Origin: Cellvibrio sp. PSBB006
Lineage (GTDB): Bacteria; Pseudomonadota; Gammaproteobacteria; Pseudomonadales; Cellvibrionaceae
Assembly: GCF_002162135.1 (NCBI RefSeq)
Contig: NZ_CP021382.1
Coordinates: 4,958,001 to 5,022,000 of the forward strand
Length of the DNA: 64,000 nt
Direction: 5' to 3'
Below, in pieces: positions 30,669 through 38,195 of this stretch. The position numbers and the translations under genes were made by a program. The stretch's first letter is position 1. Each line of letters starts with the position of its first letter. Under the pieces are notes generated by a model. That model had not been told where the DNA came from, ran no database searches, and saw nothing but the letters and a program-made list of their open reading frames with translations.

Positions 30669-30774
30669 GTTTGTCATTAGGGCATGTATTTCAAAAACGC
30701 ATAAATACCTCCCTGTAGCTCCCTCAAGTCGTCCGTGACTTGAGGGTTTTGAAATACATGCCCTAACGCCAAAC
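30669..30774. repeat. Convergent-junction hairpin repeat, copy 3
   Basis: The left arm (CATTAGGGCATGTATT core) pairs with the right arm (AATACATGCCCTAACG) apart from two mismatches near the base. The core ACGCATAAATACCTCCCTG and the inner hairpin CCCTCAAGTC / GACTTGAGGG are as in the other copies. The flanks CGTAGTCC before and TTGGATTGTG after are also related. It lies between convergent stops at 30606 and 30839. Confidence 0.86.
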
Positions 30775-30838
30775 TTGGATTGTGTGCGGGACGAGCAAAT
30801 GGTGCTCCACATCCCTATGGGACAAGATCTATCAAGTC

Positions 30839-33016
30839 CTAGTAGACATACACCGCGCCAGCCGAAGGCGCGGAATCATCATTCTGATCCCCATTCACCC
30901 CGGTCGCATTGCTCGGATCGCGATAACCGCCGACCGCCATGGTGCCGCCATCTGTGCTGAGTCCCAGACCTGACCCAAAACGATCGCCGCCACGGGTGTT
31001 AGAGGGTTTTACATAACTGGTTTGGGTCCAGTTGCCGGCATCCAGGCCAAAGACATACACCGCACCGGTGTTAGAGGTGTTGTTATCACTTTCATCACCA
31101 TTAATACCTTTTGAGCTGCCTGCCTCAATGATAGTGCTGACAGCAAGGCGGCTTCCGTCGCCAGACAGTTTTACCCGATGACCAAATTGATCATTGGTTT
31201 CGGCGTTGGACGCTTTGATATAAGCATTCTGGGTCCAGGTGGTGCCGTTGTGGGTGAATACATAAACCGCACCTGATGAGAAAGCGCCATCGGATGGATA
31301 CAGCAGATCAAGTTGTACCAGGTCGTAATCAGACGGGTCGCCGTTAATGCCAGTCGTACGGCTCAGGTCGCCAATACCACCGACCGCCAGCGTATTTCCA
31401 TCAGACGACAAATCCACACTGTGGCCGAACTGCAGCGCCCAGGAGACATAATCCGGTTTCAGATAGGTTTCCTGCGTCCAGGTGCTCTCGGTACGGGTAA
31501 ATACGTACACCGCACCAGCGTTGAGGTATTGGGTTCCAGTCTGAGTACCTACTGCATAATTATTGGCCTGGTCTCCGTTCACACCCGTGGCATCGCTATC
31601 TTCACCGGGTGCGCCGACGGCCAGTTTATTGCCATCCGCAGACAAAGCGACGCTAGCACCGAAGCTATCTCCCGAACCGGCGTTGGATGCTTTGATATAG
31701 GTTTGCTGCATCCAGACACCTTCAGCGCGTGCGAATACATAGACAGCACCGGAGTTGGAACCACCGGGTGTGGAGCTGGAGCTGGATGAAGAGTTGCTGG
31801 TACTGCTGGACGATGAGCTACTGCTTGACGAGGAGCTGCTCGATGAAGAGCTGGTGCTGGATGCGGCGCTCGAAGGCGAGGCGTTGGCATTTTCGCAACG
31901 CGCTGGATCGCTGCTGGAACTGCTGAGCGTGGGAATGCCAGCGACAAACGAGGATTCATTCACAGTGCCAACCGCCAGGGTATTGCCATCGGCGGAAAGC
32001 GCCAGGCTGTAACCAAACTGATGATCCAAAGAGGTGTTAAAAGGCTTCAGATAAGCTTCCTGGCTCCAGGTAGCTTCACTGCGCGTAAAGATATACACAG
32101 CACCTGCATTGACCTGGCCGTGTTTAACCTTGTCTTCGTCTTCGGTGTCGATGTACTTGTAATTGCCTTGGTTACAGTTAATGCCGGCGCCGGAGCTGTC
32201 TTCCATCAGGGCAGTGACCGCAAGGGTATTGCCGTCATCAGACAGGGCCACACGGTAACCGAAACGGTCATTAGGCAGAGTAAGGTCTTCATCGTCGTTC
32301 GGTTGCTCAGTATTGGAGGCTTTGATGTAGGCTTGTTGCGTCCACACGCCCTCAGTCAGGAAAAAGACATAAACGGCACCGGAAGAGGGGCTGGTATTAC
32401 TGGTTTGCGAACCGTCAACACCCGTGGCATTGCTGTCTTCAGCCGGGGCGGCAACCACCAGGGTCTGTCCATCGGCAGAGATATCCAGGCTCCAGCCAAA
32501 CCAGTCACTGGTCTCGGTATTGGACGCTTTAAAGTAGCCAATAGCCCCTAACATGGCGTCGGGGGTAGTGGCGGGATTGGAGTCTGTTTTATCGGTACAG
32601 TCTTCGGAGAGACAGGCTTCAACATAATAGGTGGCGTTAAGCCAGTCATGGAGGTGAACGCTGATAGTATCGGTAGCACTGGTGCTAGTCAGATCGGCAC
32701 CGACCTGCACAAACCCGCTGGTGCCATCCGCATTCTTATACAGGCGGTAAGACAGGGCACCTTCCACCGGTGTCCAGCTGAATGACAGGGTTTTGGGCGA
32801 ATTCGCCGTCACATTGATGTCAGGCCACACAGCGTTGGCGCTGGAACTGGATGAACTGCTGGAGCTGGACAGGCTGGAAGAACTGCTGCTGGGGTCGGGA
32901 AATACATCATCATTTTTATCGCTGCCACCGCAGGCGGTCATTACCAATGCGCTGGCTAAAAGTGAAAAAACAAGGGCGCTACGACTAAGCAAGCGCTGGA
33001 TTCGATCAATATTCAT
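30839..33016 (-). CDS. FG-GAP beta-propeller lipoprotein with poly-Ser linkers
   Basis: A 725-residue lipoprotein (signal ending ALVMTAC, then GG). A first poly-Ser linker (about residues 43-59) leads to a fibronectin type III-like domain (ANSPKTLSFSWTPVEGALSY). Seven repeats follow, each with FG..(V/L).LS.DG..LAV and GAVYVF, which together should form one seven-bladed integrin-alpha-like propeller. A second Ser-rich tract (about 385-412) interrupts the third blade rather than joining domains. Poly-Ser linkers are typical of Cellvibrio and relatives. Likely surface-exposed; the ligand is unknown. Confidence 0.82.
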   Translation of the reverse strand: MNIDRIQRLLSRSALVFSLLASALVMTACGGSDKNDDVFPDPSSSSSSLSSSSSSSSSSANAVWPDINVTANSPKTLSFSWTPVEGALSYRLYKNADGTSGFVQVGADLTSTSATDTISVHLHDWLNATYYVEACLSEDCTDKTDSNPATTPDAMLGAIGYFKASNTETSDWFGWSLDISADGQTLVVAAPAEDSNATGVDGSQTSNTSPSSGAVYVFFLTEGVWTQQAYIKASNTEQPNDDEDLTLPNDRFGYRVALSDDGNTLAVTALMEDSSGAGINCNQGNYKYIDTEDEDKVKHGQVNAGAVYIFTRSEATWSQEAYLKPFNTSLDHQFGYSLALSADGNTLAVGTVNESSFVAGIPTLSSSSSDPARCENANASPSSAASSTSSSSSSSSSSSSSSSSSTSNSSSSSSSTPGGSNSGAVYVFARAEGVWMQQTYIKASNAGSGDSFGASVALSADGNKLAVGAPGEDSDATGVNGDQANNYAVGTQTGTQYLNAGAVYVFTRTESTWTQETYLKPDYVSWALQFGHSVDLSSDGNTLAVGGIGDLSRTTGINGDPSDYDLVQLDLLYPSDGAFSSGAVYVFTHNGTTWTQNAYIKASNAETNDQFGHRVKLSGDGSRLAVSTIIEAGSSKGINGDESDNNTSNTGAVYVFGLDAGNWTQTSYVKPSNTRGGDRFGSGLGLSTDGGTMAVGGYRDPSNATGVNGDQNDDSAPSAGAVYVY

Positions 33017-33500
33017 GCAGCCTGTTCCTGATAGTAAAACCTAGCCGGCGATTCTGTGTGTCGTAGGGCGCGGTGTCAATCCAAACACACAGATATCTGC
33101 TGGTGAGGTTAGGTTTGCGTAAGGGCGCTGTTGGCGCGGGAATTAGGACTGCGGGCCAACCCAATTGGTTCAGGAATTCTCGGAAGCCGTCGGGAAAAGC
33201 AGTACTGCCGGGCGGTTGTGGGCTATTAAATATCCAGGCGGCGGGGCTGGGCCTCAGGGTTGTCCCCATCGGCTAGCCGCACAAAGTTTTACAATTCATT
33301 TACTCCTTCTCAGGATAAAACCCTTGTCCCTGGCGGATATGTCGGTTACTTCTCAAACGCTTCGCCTAATTGTTGCTCAATAGCTGAAGATTTTAACGCC
33401 ATACGTGTTATTATCCGCCGCACATTTTCGCGACCGCTGCAACCCATAACATTAAGACCGGTGCAGGATGGCGTTTCCAGGGTGGTTCTCAGGATAATTT
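33017..33500. other. Divergent intergenic region before the c-di-GMP cluster
   Basis: About 480 bases. Short frames at 33006-33269 (-) and 33073-33276 (+) resemble nothing I know and are probably not genes. A purine-rich site (CAGGATAA) precedes the start at 33501. I could not place a promoter or riboswitch with confidence. Confidence 0.5.
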
Positions 33501-34466
33501 ATGACGACCGTTAGCGACTTGATGAGCTCAGTGGGTTCCTCTGCCAGGGAAGACGACCTTTTGGTGGATGTGGTTGCCACCATGCGGGCCAACAACCATT
33601 CCTGTGCGGTTATCACGGCCGACGGACTGGTTAAAGGAATACTGACCGAGCGCGATCTGGTCGTAGCTTATTCGCGTGCGCTGCAAACCGGGGTGATCGA
33701 TAGCTGGGAGGTGTCATCAATCATGACGCCCGATCCGGTTTGTGTCAGCCAGGATGCCAGCCTCTTTGAAGCCTTGCGGCTCGCCCGTACTCACCATGTG
33801 CGCCATCTGCCCGTGATTGATGGCCAGGGCTACCTGGTGGGCATGGTCACCCATACCGATATGATCAATCTTTACGTCGATATTCTTGAGCAGCAGTCAG
33901 CGCTTATAGATGCCAATACCGAGCTGCGCGCCCAGTCGCGGGAAGATCCACTGCTGCGGATTGGCAACCGGCGCGCGATGCAAGCGGATATGGCGAAAGT
34001 GGCGGCAACGGCCCATCGTACCCGCCAGGGTTATGCCATTGCTTTACTGGATCTCGACTACTTCAAACCCTTTAATGATCACTATGGTCATGTGGAGGGT
34101 GATCATGCCTTGCAAGCGGTCGTGGCGGCCATCAAAAATACCATGCGCCATGGCGACACACTTTACCGTTACGGCGGTGAAGAACTGTTGATGCTGTTAC
34201 CCGGCTCCGACATCGGCGACGCCAGTCATGCTGCGGAACGGGCGCGTCAGGCTGTGCAGCTCCTCGCCCTGAGTCATCAACATAGCCCCTACAACATACT
34301 CACCATCAGCGGCGGCATTGCCAGCGCCCGCCATATCCATGCGGATGAATTGATTGCCCAGGCAGATAAAGCGCTGTATCGAGCCAAGGCTGAAGGACGT
34401 AATCGTATCTGCGGTTCGGTCGAGCTTGCGTCCGGTGTGTCAGTGGATACGCTGGCGCCGCGCTGA
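33501..34466 (+). CDS. CBS-pair diguanylate cyclase
   Basis: Makes c-di-GMP from two GTP. The 321-residue soluble protein has two CBS units (about 1-65 and 75-130: MTPDPVCVSQDASLFEALRL, HVRHLPVIDGQGYLVGMVTH), which usually bind adenine nucleotides and would tune activity. A GGDEF domain follows (about 150-315) with active-site GGEEL in place of GGDEF. An intact inhibitory site, RHGD, lies five residues before it, so product feedback is expected. There is no membrane segment. It heads a same-strand cluster with a hybrid kinase and an HD-GYP regulator. Confidence 0.93.
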   Translation: MTTVSDLMSSVGSSAREDDLLVDVVATMRANNHSCAVITADGLVKGILTERDLVVAYSRALQTGVIDSWEVSSIMTPDPVCVSQDASLFEALRLARTHHVRHLPVIDGQGYLVGMVTHTDMINLYVDILEQQSALIDANTELRAQSREDPLLRIGNRRAMQADMAKVAATAHRTRQGYAIALLDLDYFKPFNDHYGHVEGDHALQAVVAAIKNTMRHGDTLYRYGGEELLMLLPGSDIGDASHAAERARQAVQLLALSHQHSPYNILTISGGIASARHIHADELIAQADKALYRAKAEGRNRICGSVELASGVSVDTLAPR

Positions 34467-34612
34467 AAATCTGCTTGTGCTGGCAGGGAGAGTTCGCGAG
34501 CCTCGGTGGTGCAGTCTATGCTTGAACCATATGAGCAAAAATCCTGCTTGCGCCGGCCCTGAACCCCAGCAGTTCGCACAGGACATAACGACACCCCTCA
34601 CGAGGTCCTGGT

Positions 34613-37006
34613 GTGGCGACACATTTTTTGACTTGGTTTGATCACACCGGTATGGCGCTAGCGCATTTCTTCGGTGTGGCGCAGTTAGACAATCCTCCCA
34701 GCGGTGTTACCTTTATTGCACTCGCGACCTTTGCTATCGCCGCTGTCCTGACAGTTCTTGTGTTAGCCGTACATGGATTTCTGCGCTATCGCGCATTGTA
34801 TCGCCGCCTGCAATATCAACAGGTGCAACACAAAACGGTCTTTGAAACCGCCCTGCGTGAAAGCGAAGAAAAATTCCGCTCGCTGGTCGGTAACCTGCCG
34901 GGTATTTCATACCGTTGTTTGCCGGACAAAGAGTGGACCATGTTGTACATCAGCGATACGGTGGAAGAATTCACCGGCTACCCTGCCAGCGAATTCATGC
35001 GGCAAGGGGGCATAACATTCAGCGATGTGGTGCACCCGGATGATCGCGACCGCATCGGTTTACAAATTCTCAACAGCGATAAAACATTTGAAGTGGAATA
35101 TCGCATCATTCACAAAGACGGCCGGGTTTTTTGGGTGTGGGAAAATGGCAGCCTGATTACCAATGATGTGGGGGAAATTGTATGGCTCGATGGGGTCATC
35201 CTGGATATTTCCCAGCGTTATGAGATGGAGCAGGTGTTGCGCCATGAAAAATTAAAAGCAGAGCAGGCCGCAGCCGTGAAGACAGAATTTCTGGCAAACA
35301 TGAGCCACGAAATTCGTACGCCCATGAACGCCATCATCGGGTTCATTGATATCCTCTTGCAAACCCCCTTGAGCGCAGAACAAAAACAATACCTCGATAC
35401 CATTGATCACGCCTCTGCGTCTTTATTGCATTTACTCAACGACGTGCTCGATACCGCCAAATTGGAGCGTGGTGTTGTTGAGCTGGAAGACGTTAACTTT
35501 TCGTTGACCGAACTGCTTTATCAGGTGCTTGCGACCTTCAAAATCAATGCTGAACAAAAAAGCCTGGCGCTGCGCCTGGCGTATTCCTCCGGCATGGGTG
35601 AATTTTTTCGTGGCGATGAACAACGTTTGCGGCAAGTCTTGGTGAACCTCGTCGGTAACGCAGTGAAATTTACCGAGCGCGGTGAAGTGGTTGTCAAGGT
35701 ATCTGCCGATGAAGCGTTCATCTGTTTTGCCATTCAGGATACGGGCATTGGCATTCCCGCTAATCGGCTGGAACATATATTCGATCCTTTTACACAAGCG
35801 GATGCTTCCATGACACGCCGTTTTGGCGGTTCAGGTTTGGGTACTACCATCAGCAAACAGTTGATCGAGTTGATGGGCGGTACTATTACTGTCACCAGTG
35901 AGGTGGGCAAGGGGTCGACCTTCACCTTCCGTATTCCATTAGCGCAGGGCGAAATCCACTCCCGCTCATCCAATCGACAGCAAATGACACTGCCGCCGTT
36001 GCGTATTCTGGTGGTTGATGACGTGTTACCAAATGTGCAGTTGTTGGAAATCTTGCTGCGCAAAGGTGGCCACGACATTAGCTCAGCGATGGATGGCGCT
36101 GAAGCCTTATCGGCGTTTAAGCAACACACCTACGACGTGGTATTGATGGACGTGCAGATGCCGGTGATGGACGGTTTGGAATCCAGTCGGCTGATGCGCC
36201 AACACGAACAGGAAAATCAATTAAATCCCACGCCGATCATTGCGTTAACGGCCAGTGTATTGGATGCGGATAAACTGGCCGCGCGCGACGCGGGTATGGA
36301 TGGTTTCGCCTCCAAACCGATCAACCTGTTTGAGTTGCAATCGGAGATGGCGCGCTTGCTGGGGCTCAGGTTGCAGCCATCTGTCGCGCCACCTGCGATG
36401 CCGACATCGACAGCGGTGCCGATCTCGCTGAGTGCAGGTCTTGCTTTGTGGCAGAGTGAAACCTTTTATTACAACGCACTGCGTCAATTTATCGCGGAAA
36501 ACCGATCGCTGGTGGAGAATCTGGAGGCTGCGTTGGTTGATCGCAATGTGTCTGCCGTTGCACAGTTGCTGCACCGGGCGCGTGGGGCGGCTGTGAATCT
36601 TGCCTTACCGGAATTGACGGAAGCGCTCAAACACGTTGCGCAAATCCCGGTTGAAAAACTGCAAGGCGATGCCTGGCGCAAGCAGCGTGCAGAATTGGAA
36701 GTGGTTGTCGAACATTTAATTGATGCCGTTAATGCGTTGCCACAGTTGCGCGAAATTGCAATGCCACAATTATTGGTTGGTGCAGAGGAAAGCAGTCAGG
36801 CTATGACGCATTTGACCCGCGCCTTGGGGCGCGGTGAGCTGGATGAAAAATCCTTGCGCATTCTCCGGCAGGCGTTTCGTGAAGCACCACAGCAGATCAT
36901 TCTCGACCGAATCCAGCAGGCGATGATGGATTTTGAATTTTCCACCGCATTACATCACCTTGAGGCTTTGCAGCAAACATCTGGGGCAGCAACATCTGCC
37001 CGATAG
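34613..37006 (+). CDS. PAS hybrid sensor histidine kinase with receiver and Hpt domains
   Basis: A 797-residue membrane kinase. Start GTG at 34613 (ATG 34652 is an alternative). A membrane helix near residues 35-58 precedes a PAS domain (about 85-205: YRCLPDKEWTMLYISD). The HisKA site NMSHEIRTPMNAIIGF carries the phospho-acceptor His232. The ATPase follows with DTGIGIP and FGGSGLGTTI, and a receiver domain with VLMDVQMP (Asp513). The C-terminus looks like an Hpt domain with LLHRARGAAVNL, His654 being the likely site. This is a full phosphorelay in one chain. The next gene, 44 bases downstream, is a receiver/HD-GYP protein and its probable target. Confidence 0.92.
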   Translation: MATHFLTWFDHTGMALAHFFGVAQLDNPPSGVTFIALATFAIAAVLTVLVLAVHGFLRYRALYRRLQYQQVQHKTVFETALRESEEKFRSLVGNLPGISYRCLPDKEWTMLYISDTVEEFTGYPASEFMRQGGITFSDVVHPDDRDRIGLQILNSDKTFEVEYRIIHKDGRVFWVWENGSLITNDVGEIVWLDGVILDISQRYEMEQVLRHEKLKAEQAAAVKTEFLANMSHEIRTPMNAIIGFIDILLQTPLSAEQKQYLDTIDHASASLLHLLNDVLDTAKLERGVVELEDVNFSLTELLYQVLATFKINAEQKSLALRLAYSSGMGEFFRGDEQRLRQVLVNLVGNAVKFTERGEVVVKVSADEAFICFAIQDTGIGIPANRLEHIFDPFTQADASMTRRFGGSGLGTTISKQLIELMGGTITVTSEVGKGSTFTFRIPLAQGEIHSRSSNRQQMTLPPLRILVVDDVLPNVQLLEILLRKGGHDISSAMDGAEALSAFKQHTYDVVLMDVQMPVMDGLESSRLMRQHEQENQLNPTPIIALTASVLDADKLAARDAGMDGFASKPINLFELQSEMARLLGLRLQPSVAPPAMPTSTAVPISLSAGLALWQSETFYYNALRQFIAENRSLVENLEAALVDRNVSAVAQLLHRARGAAVNLALPELTEALKHVAQIPVEKLQGDAWRKQRAELEVVVEHLIDAVNALPQLREIAMPQLLVGAEESSQAMTHLTRALGRGELDEKSLRILRQAFREAPQQIILDRIQQAMMDFEFSTALHHLEALQQTSGAATSAR

Positions 37007-37050
37007 CCGATATCAACAATAATCAATAATGACATCGCGAGAGTCACATC

Positions 37051-38043
37051 ATGACAACTGACTTCAGCATCACGATCCTGGTGGTAGACGATGAGACAAC
37101 CAACCTGAATGTATTGCGGCAAATACTTAAACAGCACTACCGTTTGCTATTTGCCAAATCGCCGGAAAAAGCGCTGGAGTTGGCCGAGACAGAGTTGCCG
37201 GATTTAATACTGCTGGATGTGATGATGCCGCAGATGAACGGCTATCAGGTGTGTGAGCGGTTGAAGCAAAATATACTTACCCAACATATCCCGGTCATTT
37301 TTGTCAGTGCATTGAGTGATGCGGCTGAAGAAGCCCAGGGTTTTGCGGTGGGCGGAGTGGATTACATTACCAAGCCGGTGAGTGGAGCAATTGTCCGTGC
37401 GCGGGTTGCTACGCATTTATCGCTGGTGCAGGTCGATGAGTTAAAGAAAACACGTTTGGAAATCGTGCAGCGTTTGGGGCTCGCTGCTGAATATAAAGAT
37501 AACGAAACCGGGCTTCATGTTATTCGCATGAGCCACTATTCCCATATCATCGCCCGCGCTGCCGGTTTTGATGAAGCAAGGGCGGAAGATTTGCTCCATG
37601 CAGCGCCTATGCATGACATCGGTAAGATCGGTATCCCCGACTGTATCTTGCAGAAGCCGGGTAAATTAACGCCGGAAGAATGGGCGATCATGCGTGAACA
37701 TCCTGTCATTGGTGCGCGTATTATCGGCGTACACACTATCGGACTTTTACATATGGCTCACGATATTGCCTTGACGCATCATGAGCGTTGGGATGGCAGC
37801 GGTTATCCCCGTGGGTTACAGGGCGAAGATATTCCGGTCGTGGGTCGTATCGTGGCGGTGGCGGATGTCTTTGATGCACTGACCACTCAGCGGCCGTATA
37901 AAAAAGCCTGGCCGCTGAATGAGGCGATTGCTTACATCCGTGAGCAACGCGGTAAACATTTTGATCCGCGTTTGGTTGAGGTGTTTCTTGAACAGCTGCC
38001 GGCAGTACTGGAGGTTAAAGAACGTTGGGCGGAAAAAATATAA
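37051..38043 (+). CDS. Response regulator with HD-GYP c-di-GMP phosphodiesterase domain
   Basis: A 330-residue regulator. The receiver domain (1-120) has the DD pair (VVDDE) and phospho-acceptor Asp56 (LILLDVMMP). The HD-GYP domain (about 140-325) keeps its metal ligands and signature: HVIRMSHYSH, HDIGKIGIPD, REHPVIGARI and HHERWDGSGYPRGL. It should degrade c-di-GMP when phosphorylated, probably by the upstream hybrid kinase. With the CBS-GGDEF gene the cluster encodes both making and breaking of the messenger. Hairpin repeat copy 4 follows the stop. Confidence 0.94.
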   Translation: MTTDFSITILVVDDETTNLNVLRQILKQHYRLLFAKSPEKALELAETELPDLILLDVMMPQMNGYQVCERLKQNILTQHIPVIFVSALSDAAEEAQGFAVGGVDYITKPVSGAIVRARVATHLSLVQVDELKKTRLEIVQRLGLAAEYKDNETGLHVIRMSHYSHIIARAAGFDEARAEDLLHAAPMHDIGKIGIPDCILQKPGKLTPEEWAIMREHPVIGARIIGVHTIGLLHMAHDIALTHHERWDGSGYPRGLQGEDIPVVGRIVAVADVFDALTTQRPYKKAWPLNEAIAYIREQRGKHFDPRLVEVFLEQLPAVLEVKERWAEKI

Positions 38044-38074
38044 ATTCGCTTTTTAGCTAGGCGCTTCGTCATCC

Positions 38075-38180
38075 GTTTGGCATTAGGCCTTTTGTTTCGA
38101 AAACGCATGAATACGTCCTTGTAGCTCCCTCAAGTCATCCTTGACTTGAGGGTTTCGAAACAAAAGGCCTAACGCCAAAC
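38075..38180. repeat. Convergent-junction hairpin repeat, copy 4
   Basis: The left arm (GGCATTAGGCCTTTTGTTTC) is complementary to the right arm (GAAACAAAAGGCCTAACGCC) with one mismatch. The core ACGCATGAATACGTCC and an inner 11-bp hairpin (CCCTCAAGTCA / TGACTTGAGGG, loop TCCT) lie between. Flanks: CTTCGTCATCC before, CTTGCATTGTG after. This is the cleanest copy for deriving a consensus. It lies between convergent stops at 38043 and 38196. Confidence 0.88.
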
Positions 38181-38195
38181 TTGCATTGTGGAAAA

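Noticed and set aside
31755..32012. Plus-strand acidic Leu/Glu-rich frame
   Set aside because: It is the shadow of the poly-Ser tract and neighbouring blade of the FG-GAP lipoprotein.
38075..38180. Hairpin repeats as integron attC sites (variable arms, conserved ends such as GCCTAAC)
   Set aside because: They lie one per convergent junction among ordinary core genes, with no cassette array or integrase, and share a fixed core that attC sites lack.
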